From Gallibacter sp963558965 (lineage in GTDB: Bacteria > Bacillota > Clostridia > Peptostreptococcales > Anaerovoracaceae), in assembly GCA_963558965.1 (NCBI GenBank), contig CAUWIT010000017.1:1-42914 (forward strand): 42,914 bases of DNA. Reading direction: 5' to 3'. Under the pieces are notes generated by a model, which saw only the letters and a program-made list of their open reading frames with translations, did not search any database and had not been told where the DNA came from. The number at the start of each line of letters is the position of its first letter. Position 1 is the stretch's first letter. Positions 1 through 7,306 of this stretch are shown one piece after another. The position numbers were made by a program, and so were the translations under genes.

Positions 1-46
1 ACTGAAAATCCCCGTGTCCTTGGTTCGATTCCGAGTCTGGGCACCA
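1..46 (+). tRNA. tRNA-Phe (GAA), 3' part, cut by window edge
   Basis: The first bases hold the anticodon loop CTGAAAATC with anticodon GAA, then the 3' anticodon stem (CCCC), variable loop, T-arm (CTTGG / TTCGATT / CCGAG), the 3' acceptor strand and an encoded CCA at 44-46. The 5' half (acceptor 5' strand, D-arm) lies before the window. The sequence is very close to the E. coli tRNA-Phe 3' half as I remember it. A run of ten T follows at 47-56 and probably ends transcription. Confidence 0.93.
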
Positions 47-173
47 TTTTTTTTTTGTTTTCAGCTGTTGTGTCAAAGCGATTTGATGCAACAGTTTTTT
101 GATTTTTGGATTATTTAGATTCTATGAGTTTTGGTGTTGGTGATGAAAGAACATTATACATCGTAAAATGAGA

Positions 174-203
174 TTGAGTAAAAAAGACAAATTGTGGTAT
201 AGT
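174..203 (+). promoter_or_regulatory. Sigma-A-type promoter of the surface-protein gene
   Basis: TTGAGT (174-179) and TATAGT (198-203) are separated by 18 bases, about 40 bases upstream of the ATG at 244. A purine-rich AAAAGGGGAAAAT ribosome binding site follows. No other good promoter lies between the tRNA and the gene. Confidence 0.55.
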
Positions 204-243
204 AAATCGGATATAAAAAATAATAGATATAAAAGGGGAAAAT

Positions 244-636
244 ATGTTTAAAAAAATAGTAAGTGTGTTTATGGCAGCTATTATGGCAGTTTCTGGCATA
301 GCAGTAAATATAGATATTGCTTTAGCTGGAGAAGCTGAAAAAGAAGTGGTTTATACGTCATTTACAAGTGATAATACAGTATCAAGAGGTGATGGAACAT
401 TATCAAATCCATATAACTTGTTTAAGGATGCTGTAAAAAATGTAAAAGATGGCGGCACTATTTATATAAAAGGCGAAAAAGGAGCTTTTTTAAATGTAGA
501 GTCGGATTATGACCGTGATCCGTATTTGATTGATAAAAATATTACAGTAAAACCTGCACCAGGAATGGATAATGCACAGTTATTAGTTCGCAAATCAGGT
601 ATAAAACTTGGAGCAGATGTAACTTTTGAAAGATGA
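244..636 (+). pseudogene. 5' fragment of a secreted surface-protein gene, interrupted by an IS
   Basis: This encodes about 130 residues. It starts with an N-terminal signal peptide (KK, then a hydrophobic stretch to about residue 28, ALAG). The domain that follows (GDGTLSNPYNLF, then DGGTIYIKGEKG) resembles the first coils of a right-handed beta-helix (pectate-lyase-like) surface protein. The frame ends in a TGA at 634-636, where similarity to the downstream part breaks off because the insertion element begins there. The matching continuation lies at 2189 and onward, on the far side of the element. Start choice: the ATG at 244 has a GGGGA site just upstream and gives a normal signal peptide. 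The function is unknown; a cell-surface or adhesion role is inferred from the domain set of the 3' fragment. Confidence 0.8.
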
Positions 637-652
637 CTACCGCAACCGCAAT

Positions 653-674
653 CCCACTGGCTTTAGACGGTGGG
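653..674 (+). repeat. Left-end subterminal palindrome of the IS200/IS605 element
   Basis: CCCAC (653-657) pairs with GTGGG (670-674) around a loop containing GCTTTAGAC (660-668). In this family TnpA recognises such hairpins on single-stranded DNA. The loop core matches the right-end palindrome exactly. Confidence 0.75.
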
Positions 675-692
675 TTAAGGTAGCCGAAAGTA

Positions 693-955
693 GTGGCTTG
701 TGCTATACTTGCGTTAAGGGAACATGGAAACCAAAAAAAAAGACACAAGTATCTGTTACAGTATCATATTATTTTTGTATGCAAGTATAGAAAGAAATTT
801 CTGATGTCAAAACAAATATCAGATGATATAAAGCAGTTTTCTTATGAGATATGTCAGAAGCATAAAGTCATTATCAGATATATGGATACTTTGTTTGTAG
901 TGTAGGGAACGTTTCAGAAGAAATGCTGAAAGAATACATAGAGAATCAAGGATAG
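693..955 (+). pseudogene. tnpA: IS200-type transposase TnpA, internally deleted
   Basis: The N-terminal third is recognisable (KKRHKYLLQYHIIFVCKYRKK, then QISDDIKQ and YEICQKHKVIIRYMDT) up to base 890. The sequence then jumps frame to the C-terminal end of the same protein, FVCSVGNVSEEMLKEYIENQG, at 890-955. The centre of a normal TnpA of about 140 residues is missing, including the HUH metal motif. The residue expected to be the catalytic tyrosine, ahead of FVCSVGN, also falls at or before the junction. The junction is at about 888-892. The remnant cannot catalyse Y1 transposition. Start codon uncertain: GTG at 693 opens the frame, but the family usually begins near the GNQKKRH residues. Confidence 0.85.
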
Positions 956-972
956 TAAGGTGGTGATAGCTA

Positions 973-2076
973 ATGCTGAAAGCGTATAAATACAGAATAT
1001 ATCCTAATAATGAACAAAAGGTACAGATTGCAAAAACATTTGGGTGCTGCCGTTTTGTCTATAACCGAACATTGGCATACCGAAAAGAAAAATATGAGAA
1101 TGAGAAAAAATCTGTCAGTAAAATAGACTGTAATAATTACTGTAACAGAGAATTAAAGAAAGAGTATGAATGGTTAAAGGAAGTGGATAAGTTCGCTCTG
1201 ACTAATGCAATTTATAACATGGATACTGCATATCAGAAGTTTTTCAAAGAACATACAGGTTATCCGAAGTTTAAGAGTAAGCATGACAACCATAAATCTT
1301 ACACAACAAATTTTACGAATGGAAATATAACTGTAGATTTTGAGGATGGAAAAATAAAACTACCTAAGTTAAAAGAAGTAAATGCAAAACTGCATAGAAA
1401 TTTCAGCGGTCAGATAAAATAAGCGACAGTATCACAAGTGCCAAGTGGGAAATATTATGTATCAATACTTGTGGAAACAAAGCATACCGCATTACCAAAA
1501 GAGGAAGGACAGGTAGGATTAGACTTAGGAATTAAGGATTTGTGCATTACATCAGATGGACGGAAATATGAAAACCCCAAAACACTTTCAAAACAGGAAA
1601 GAAAGCTGAAAAAACTGCAAAGGCAGTTAGCTCATAAAGAAAAGAGAAGCAATAACTACTATAAAACGAAGAAAAAAATAGCGTTATGCCATGAGAAAAT
1701 AGCAAATACTAGAAAGGATTATCTGCATAAGATATCCCATGAGATTATCAGCGAAAACCAAGTGATAGTATCAGAGGACTTGCAGATAAGAAATATGGTA
1801 AGGAACCATCATCTAGCAAAAGCAATATCAGATGTATCATGGTACGAGCTAACAAGACAGTTAGAATATAAATCAAAATGGAACAACAGGGAATATATCA
1901 AAATAGATAAATTCTATGCAAGTAGTCAGATATGTTCTACTTGTGGATATCAAAATAAGGATATAAAAGATTTATCAGTAAGAGAATGGATATGTCCTGT
2001 GTGTGGAGAAAAGCATGACAGAGATATCAATGCTGCGAAGAACGTACTGGCAGAGGGATTAAGGCAAATAACATAA
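973..2076 (+). pseudogene. tnpB: TnpB RNA-guided nuclease (IS605 OrfB), broken by an in-frame stop
   Basis: The reading frame runs 973-2076 and is intact except for one TAA at 1420-1422; both halves are in the same frame, so this is a nonsense change and not a frameshift. The N-terminal helical domain (MLKAYKYRIYPN, CCRFVYNRTL) lies before the stop. After it come the RuvC parts: GLDLGIKDL with the first Asp, VSEDLQIRNM with the Glu, and HDRDINAAKN with the last Asp. A zinc ribbon (CSTCG ... CPVCG) sits between the last two. The full length would be 367 residues, normal for a compact TnpB. ATG 973 follows a GGTGG site. TnpB of this family cuts DNA using a guide RNA made from the element's right end. 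This copy should give only a truncated product unless the stop is read through. Confidence 0.9.
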
Positions 2077-2188
2077 GAAAATAATATATAGGGTAGGGAC
2101 TACCCGAATTAACGCCTGTGGAGATAGTAGGTTACGAGGTCGATGAAACAGGAAGCCCATTAGCTTTAGACAATGGGTAGTTCACAAT
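2077..2188 (+). ncRNA. Right end of the IS, candidate omega (re)RNA scaffold
   Basis: The non-coding stretch from the tnpB stop to the element end contains a tight hairpin GGGTAG-GGA-CTACCC (2091-2105) and the right-end palindrome (2156-2177, loop core GCTTTAGAC). In characterised TnpB systems this region, with the last part of tnpB, is transcribed as the guide-RNA scaffold, and the bases just past the element end act as the guide. Assignment is by position and family knowledge; transcription is not shown here. Confidence 0.5.
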
Positions 2189-3767
2189 ATCAGCCTAAAT
2201 TTTTCAAGTAAAACTCATGACAGTATTTTTGCAAATGGTCATACTTTGAGATTAATAAATGTTTCTAGGCAATATATACTTAAGTGGTGCAAAAGAAGCT
2301 AATCCAGGAGAAATGTTTGATACAACAGAGCCAGCTGAACCATCAGCAGATCCAGTAAATTACTCTGTTGAGGGCAGTAGTTATTTAAAACTTGAAAATC
2401 CAAGTTCAAAGACTAGATATTATACCGATGGAACAAAGGGCAAGAAGACTTTGGATATATCTACAGTCTATCTGAAAACTTTAAGCGATATTGACTTTGA
2501 TAACTACATATTTAGAGAAGGTCAGTTTGAATTAAATAAAACTGAAGTTACAGGTGATGTAAATATTTTAGACAATGCGTCTTTAGATGTTTCTAATAAC
2601 GATTATTTTAATATTGGTGGTGATTTAAAGGGCAATGGCAAGATTATAGCTCATATGGAAGAATTGATTTCTGTAAAAGGTAAACTTGATGGAAATCCTG
2701 AGTTTAGAACTTATAATTCAAATTTTTTAGAAGATTGCTCGGGAGTTGTAACTGAGGGGTTTACATATATCAAGGCTAAAGATAAAACTGATGGCAGCGA
2801 TTTTTCATTTAAAGTAAATGTCTATAACAAGGGGCTTAAACTTGTTGGAGAAAAAGGCGCAGATGGCTTTGCGTGGACTGTTAGAGATGAAAATTATGTT
2901 CCTATCGAGCCGGAGAAACCAGTCGAACCAAGTAAACCAATAGAGCCTGAGAAACCAGTTGAACCAAGTAAGCCCATAGAGCCGGAAAAACCAGAAAAAC
3001 CCAATCCAACAATTTCGGTCGATCAAATCAACCTTGATCGCACCCAGATAACCTTGAAAAAAGGCGAAAAAGTGCAAATAAAAGCAAAAGTCATTCCTGT
3101 ATCAGCGACTGACAAAAATCTTAAATTTACAAGTGGTAACAGCAATGTGGCAACAGTTTCACAAGATGGAATGGTCGTTGCTAAGGGGCCAGGCACAACA
3201 TACATAAAAGTGGATGCTCTCGACGGCAGCGGTGTAAGCGCCAAAATGACGGTAAATGTTAAATACAATATAAAATATATTTTAAATAATGGAAAAAACA
3301 GCTCTAAAAATCCTACTGCATATTTCGATGAAAAAATAATTTTAAAAGCTCCAAGCCGCAAAGGCTACACGTTTTTAGGGTGGTATACAGATAGCAAATA
3401 TAAAAATAAAATTACAGCTATTTCAAAAGGGGCAAAAAAGGAGTATACTGTATACGCTAGATGGAACAAAATCTCAATAGCAAAACCAAAGATTTATAAG
3501 CTGAAAAATTATAAAAAAGGAAGGGCGTATCTGTCATTTGGCAAAATAAAAGGGGTTGACGGATATAAAATTGAGTATTCAACTAGTAAAAAGTTTAGCA
3601 AAAAATATACTAAAAGCATAAGAACCACTAAAACTTCTTATAAAATAGGCAAACTTAAGAAAAATAAAACCTATTATGTGAGAGTTAGAGGATATAAAAA
3701 GGACTCAGCTGGTTACTATGTTTATGGTAAAACGAGTAAAATTATTAAGATTAAAATAAAAAAATAA
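2189..3767 (+). pseudogene. 3' fragment of the interrupted surface-protein gene (Big_2, Flg_new and Fn3-like domains)
   Basis: This is the continuation of the 244-636 fragment. Bases 2189-2263 read in one frame as ISLNFSSKTHDSIFANG then HTLRLINV, a beta-helix segment. A frameshift at about 2264-2268 then moves to the frame 2268-3767 (GNIYLSGAKEANPG...). Domains in the long frame: more beta-helix sequence, a Pro/Glu/Lys repeat linker (2904-3002), a Big_2 bacterial Ig-like domain (about 3015-3260; ISVDQINLDRTQITLKKGEK), a Listeria-Bacteroides/Flg_new repeat (about 3265-3470; GYTFLGWYTD), and a basic Fn3-like C-terminus (GVDGYKIEYSTSKKFSK). There is no LPXTG motif. An ATG at 2259 opens the long frame but has no ribosome binding site and sits just after two stop codons, so it is unlikely to be used. 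Confidence 0.82.
2904..3002 (+). repeat. 36-bp in-frame repeats coding a Pro/Glu/Lys linker
   Basis: Two full 12-residue units (IEPEKPVEPSKP) at 2904-2939 and 2940-2975 are followed by a partial third unit (IEPEKPEKP) to 3002. They form a stiff extracellular spacer between the beta-helix and the Ig-like domain. Such repeats change copy number easily. Confidence 0.85.
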
Positions 3768-3797
3768 CTTATGCAAACAAGGGTGAAGGGGTAAATT

Positions 3798-4382
3798 ATG
3801 GCACAGCTTTTTTACAAATACAGTACTATGAATGCAGGTAAATCAATAGAGTTAATAAAAGTTGCATACAATTATGAGGAGAGAGGCAAAAGGGTTTTGT
3901 GTCTTACACCAAAAGTTGATACACGATACGGGGAAGGCATGATAACATCTAGAGTTGGTCTCCAGCGAAATGCTATTGCAGTTGCCGAGGATACAAATAT
4001 TTTGGAAGTTTTTTTGAGAGAAAACGAAAAACATCCAATAGACTGCGTTTTAGTTGACGAAGGGCAGTTTTTGAAAAAGCATCACGTACAGGAGCTTGTT
4101 GAAATTGTAGATAGTTGCAATGTGCCTGTTATTGTTTACGGTCTAAAAAACGATTTTAGGAATGAGCTTTTTGAAGGGTCATACTATTTGTTGGTTTATG
4201 CAGACAAAATCGAAGAAATAAAAACTATTTGTTGGTGTGGCCGAAAAGCGACTATGGTGGCGAGAGTTGTAGATGGCAAATTTGTAAAAGAAGGGGAACA
4301 GATAATGGTAGGCGGAGATGAAATGTATATTTCATTGTGCAGAAAACATTATAACGATGGTCGCTTAAGAGAAGACATGTAG
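3798..4382 (+). CDS. tdk: Thymidine kinase
   Basis: 194 residues, the usual length of type II thymidine kinases. The enzyme phosphorylates thymidine (and deoxyuridine) with ATP in the salvage pathway. Walker A is STMNAGKS at residues 9-16. DEGQF around residue 88 carries the catalytic Glu. A zinc site is formed by Cys145 and Cys147 (CWCG) with Cys181 and His184 (CRKH). ATG 3798 is preceded by a GAAGGGGT ribosome site. It stands alone between the broken surface gene and a bidirectional terminator, 30 bases after the surface gene stop, so it may depend on readthrough from the surface-gene promoter or a weak local one. Confidence 0.95.
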   Translation: MAQLFYKYSTMNAGKSIELIKVAYNYEERGKRVLCLTPKVDTRYGEGMITSRVGLQRNAIAVAEDTNILEVFLRENEKHPIDCVLVDEGQFLKKHHVQELVEIVDSCNVPVIVYGLKNDFRNELFEGSYYLLVYADKIEEIKTICWCGRKATMVARVVDGKFVKEGEQIMVGGDEMYISLCRKHYNDGRLREDM

Positions 4383-4432
4383 TAAATCCTGAAAAAGTAA
4401 AATAAAATTAAAAAATAAGAAATAAGAAATAA

Positions 4433-4479
4433 AAATGACGCTTTATTGGCAATTTAAAGGATTGCCGTAGGCGTCATTT
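4433..4479. terminator. Bidirectional terminator between tdk and the radical SAM gene
   Basis: AAATGACGC (4433-4441) pairs with GCGTCATTT (4471-4479), and inner bases (ATTGGCAAT / ATTGCC region) add further pairing. A-rich sequence precedes and T-rich sequence follows, so it can act for both convergent genes. Confidence 0.75.
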
Positions 4480-4487
4480 GTGTTTTA

Positions 4488-5372
4488 TTAATCTGCTTTT
4501 ATACCTTGATAGGAATTTCTCCTTTTTAGTTCTTGCTGTATGCCATTTAGGATAGTTCTTTTTTTATAGCTCCAAGGTGGTGAAATCAAAAGGTTGCGAG
4601 GCACATCTCCAGTCATACGATGGATGGTTACATCATCAGGTATGATTTCAAGAAGGTCGCATACGAAGTTTATATAATCATCAGTGTCATTGAAAAAGGA
4701 ATAACCGCTGTGTGTAAGTGCAAGTCTTGAGCCTTTTACAACATTTAACATGTGGAGTTTCATGCCAAATGGATGTTTACTACTAACGTATTTTACAGAT
4801 TGTCGCATCATTTCTCTATCTTCCCCTGGAAGACCTAAAATCAAATGAGTAACATATGGTATGCTAAGTTTATTTAATTTTTCAACGGCTTCATCATAAA
4901 CAGCAAGAGGATAGCAGCGGTTGATAAACTCAGCTGTTTCTTCGTGGATAGTTTGAAGCCCCATCTCAACCCACATAAAGTGGTTTTGATTGATTTCGTC
5001 TAAAAGCTCTAGGACATCATCATCTAAACAGTCGGGACGAGTTGCGATTACAATTCCTGAGATTTTAGGATTGTTTAAAGCTTCATAATATTTTTTGCGA
5101 AGTTCTGAAACAGTTGCGTATGTGTTTGTATGGCTTTGAAAATAAGCTAGGTAAGTATTTACATTTGGCCATTTATCAGACAAAAGGGAAATTTGAGTGT
5201 CTATATCACTGGCAAGTTCACCTGATCCTTGGGAAGAGCAAAAAATACATCCACCAGTTCCCTTTGAACCATCACGATTAGGACATGTAAAATTACCTTC
5301 AATAGATAACTTGACAACTTTTGTTCCAAAGACCTTTTTTAAATAATCATTTATTGTATATATTCTATTCAT
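4488..5372 (-). CDS. TIGR01212-family radical SAM protein (YtqA/YhcC-like)
   Basis: 294 residues. The N-terminus has the family's iron-sulfur signature: Cys30 in NFTCPNRDG, then Cys42 and Cys45 in GGCIFC. A TIM-barrel SAM domain follows, with ATRPDCLDDDVLELL, WVEMGLQTIHEET and THLILGLPGED motifs. Members are radical SAM enzymes whose substrate is poorly defined; a link to RNA or sulfur chemistry has been proposed for relatives, but nothing here decides it. The gene is divergent from queH and convergent with tdk. ATG 5372 has an AGGAGA site about ten bases upstream. The call is firm at family level only. Confidence 0.88.
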   Translation of the reverse strand: MNRIYTINDYLKKVFGTKVVKLSIEGNFTCPNRDGSKGTGGCIFCSSQGSGELASDIDTQISLLSDKWPNVNTYLAYFQSHTNTYATVSELRKKYYEALNNPKISGIVIATRPDCLDDDVLELLDEINQNHFMWVEMGLQTIHEETAEFINRCYPLAVYDEAVEKLNKLSIPYVTHLILGLPGEDREMMRQSVKYVSSKHPFGMKLHMLNVVKGSRLALTHSGYSFFNDTDDYINFVCDLLEIIPDDVTIHRMTGDVPRNLLISPPWSYKKRTILNGIQQELKRRNSYQGIKAD

Positions 5373-5413
5373 ATTTTAATTTTCTCCTAAAAATTTTTCG
5401 TCTTACTTAGGTT

Positions 5414-5419
5414 ATTATA
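5414..5419 (-). promoter_or_regulatory. -10 element for the radical SAM gene
   Basis: Reading the minus strand, TATAAT (plus-strand ATTATA) lies about 40 bases upstream of the start codon, preceded by an AT-rich -35 region without a clear consensus. The 212-base divergent spacer 5373-5584 otherwise holds only AT-rich DNA and the queH promoter. Confidence 0.4.
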
Positions 5420-5531
5420 CTACAATCGGATTATAAATCTAAAATTAATTGATAAAATCAAAAGAAAAGTTGCAATTTCCAGTATAAAAGATTTGTCATA
5501 ATGATAAAATAATATGAAATATGTTATATAT

Positions 5532-5541
5532 GTGTTATAAT
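5532..5541 (+). promoter_or_regulatory. Extended -10 promoter for queH
   Basis: An extended -10 with TG at 5532-5533 precedes TATAAT (5536-5541), about 45 bases before the queH ATG. No convincing -35 is present at 17 bases. TAGGAGT just before the ATG is the ribosome binding site. I looked for a preQ1 riboswitch in the leader and saw none. Confidence 0.4.
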
Positions 5542-5584
5542 AAAACAGTTATTAATTTCACTTTTTTATTAGGAGTTTTGTAAT

Positions 5585-6250
5585 ATGACAGATATAAAAA
5601 AAGATAGTTTAACAGGAGAAAATCAAGCTTTATCATCTTATACTAACGAAAGTTATGATGTTATAGGAATGTTGGATTTAGACAAAAGCAAGCCTAAATT
5701 ATTGTTGCATAGTTGCTGCGGTCCATGTAGCACAGCAGTAATTGAGAGACTGCTTCCAGAATACAGTATAACTGTATTTTTTTACAATCCTAATATTACA
5801 GACCCTGACGAATACGAAAAAAGATTGAGAGCTCAATTAGAGGTAATTGAATATTTCAATAAAAGTATTACTTCAGGAAGTAAAATTTCCTTTATCGAGG
5901 GAAAATACGAGCCAGATAAATATTTTGAAATGGTTTCAGGTTTCGAAGATGAAAAAGAAGGTGGCAAGCGTTGCAGCATCTGCTTTGATATGAGACTTGA
6001 GGAAACTGCAAAAGTAGCAAGTGAAAACAAATTTGATACTTTTACTACAACTCTTACAGTTAGCCCTCATAAGAGCTATGATATAATTAGTCAGATAGGC
6101 AAGGACTTAGGAGAAAAATACCAAATAAACTATTTAGATGGCAACTTCAAGAAAAAAGATGGATTTAAACGAAGTATAGAACTATCAAAACAATTGAATT
6201 TGTATAGACAGAATTATTGCGGTTGTCAATTTTCTGTTTGGGAAAAATAA
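5585..6250 (+). CDS. queH: Epoxyqueuosine reductase QueH
   Basis: 221 residues, the non-cobalamin family (formerly DUF208) that reduces epoxyqueuosine to queuosine in the tRNA wobble base, the last step of the pathway. The metal-binding cysteines are visible: HSCCGPCS (Cys44, Cys45, Cys48), CSIC (Cys130, Cys133) and YCGCQFSVWEK (Cys212, Cys214). FFYNPNI and FTTTLTVSPHKS are also family motifs. An N-terminal tail of about 35 residues precedes the core, and TAGGAGT supports this start. No other queuosine gene is in the window. asnA follows after 30 bases, so the two may be co-transcribed. Confidence 0.93.
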   Translation: MTDIKKDSLTGENQALSSYTNESYDVIGMLDLDKSKPKLLLHSCCGPCSTAVIERLLPEYSITVFFYNPNITDPDEYEKRLRAQLEVIEYFNKSITSGSKISFIEGKYEPDKYFEMVSGFEDEKEGGKRCSICFDMRLEETAKVASENKFDTFTTTLTVSPHKSYDIISQIGKDLGEKYQINYLDGNFKKKDGFKRSIELSKQLNLYRQNYCGCQFSVWEK

Positions 6251-6280
6251 TTTTATAACAAGAAAGAGAGGAAATTTTAA

Positions 6281-7291
6281 ATGTCAAAATTATTTATACC
6301 AAAAGATTATACCCCTGTTATCGATTATATGGAAAGTCAGAGAGCGATTAAAAAAATCAAAGACTTTTTCCAGCAGGAATTGGCATACGGACTAAGCCTA
6401 AGAAGAGTTTCAGCTCCGTTGTTTGTTACTCCTGAAAGCGGACTAAACGACAACTTAAATGGCGTTGAAAGAACTGTAGATTTTACAGTAAAAGACATGG
6501 ATGAAGCTGAAGTTCAGATTGTACAATCACTTGCAAAGTGGAAAAGAATGGCTCTAGGTAAATACAATGTGAAACCAGGTCACGGTATCTACACAGATAT
6601 GAACGCTATTAGAAGAGACGAAGAACTAGATAACATTCACTCTATCTACGTAGACCAGTGGGATTGGGAAAAAGTAATAAGAAAAGAAGACAGAACAGAA
6701 GAGTACCTAATTGAAGTTGTAAATCGCATATATATGGCAATTAAAAACTTAGGTGACTTTGTAAATAGACATTATCCAGAACTTAGAACAGAACTTCCTA
6801 ACGAAATCTTCTATATCACAGGACAGGAACTAGAAGATATGTATCCTGACCTATCTTCAGAAGACAGAGAAAGAGAAATCGTTAGAGAAAAAAGAGCTGT
6901 ATTTATTTCTAAAATCGGCGGTGCTCAAAGATCTGGTAAGCCACATGATGGCAGAGCTCCAGACTACGATGACTGGGAACTAAACGGCGATATTATATTG
7001 TGGAATGACATTCTTGAAGATGCATACGAAATCTCATCTATGGGCATTAGAGTCGATGAAGAGTCTATGGCTAGACAGCTAAAAATTGCTGGAGAAGAAC
7101 AGCGTGCAGAACTGGATTTCCACAAAGCAGTATTAAATCGTGAACTACCATATACAATTGGTGGCGGTATTGGACAGAGCCGTCTATGTATGTATTTCTT
7201 GAGAAAAGCACATATTGGAGAAGTACAAGTTTCAGTATGGCCAGAAGATATGATCAAGGAATGCGAAGAAAACGATATATTTTTACTATAA
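6281..7291 (+). CDS. asnA: Aspartate-ammonia ligase (asparagine synthetase A)
   Basis: 336 residues, the normal AsnA length. The enzyme makes asparagine from aspartate, ammonia and ATP. It is an AspRS-like class II fold with recognisable segments: DNLNGVERTVDFTVKD, HSIYVDQWDWEK, DILEDAYEISSMGIRVD and the C-terminal GGGIGQSRLCMYFL. ATG 6281 follows a GAAAGAGAGG site. The codon use stands out: leucine is mainly CTA (about 13 of 29 by eye), together with AAC, GAC and CAG, a pattern shared with thrS, ffh, rpsB and tsf but not with priA. That suggests strong expression. Confidence 0.96.
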   Translation: MSKLFIPKDYTPVIDYMESQRAIKKIKDFFQQELAYGLSLRRVSAPLFVTPESGLNDNLNGVERTVDFTVKDMDEAEVQIVQSLAKWKRMALGKYNVKPGHGIYTDMNAIRRDEELDNIHSIYVDQWDWEKVIRKEDRTEEYLIEVVNRIYMAIKNLGDFVNRHYPELRTELPNEIFYITGQELEDMYPDLSSEDREREIVREKRAVFISKIGGAQRSGKPHDGRAPDYDDWELNGDIILWNDILEDAYEISSMGIRVDEESMARQLKIAGEEQRAELDFHKAVLNRELPYTIGGGIGQSRLCMYFLRKAHIGEVQVSVWPEDMIKECEENDIFLL

Positions 7292-7306
7292 TTAACTGGA
7301 GAAATC

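Larger units (their letters stand above)
634..2188 (+). mobile_element. IS200/IS605-family element, degenerate
   Basis: The element is about 1.55 kb. It has a small tnpA remnant followed by tnpB in the same direction, no terminal inverted repeats, and subterminal imperfect palindromes at each end. The left palindrome (653-674) pairs CCCAC with GTGGG; the right one (2156-2177) pairs CCCATT with AATGGG. Both carry the same loop core GCTTTAGAC. The ends are placed within a few bases: joining about 633 to about 2189 restores the surface-protein frame without a target duplication, as expected for single-strand IS200/IS605 transposition. Both transposon genes are damaged, so the copy should be immobile on its own. 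Confidence 0.88.

Noticed and set aside
2259..2300. ATG 2259 as a true start of a separate gene
   Set aside because: It directly follows two stop codons with no ribosome site or signal peptide, and the preceding bases encode the beta-helix continuation in another frame.
2904..3002. 36-base repeats of CRISPR-like length
   Set aside because: They are contiguous and encode a Pro/Glu/Lys linker; there are no spacers.
5373..5584. PreQ1 riboswitch upstream of queH
   Set aside because: The leader after the -10 is short and AT-rich and I could not find the preQ1 aptamer core.
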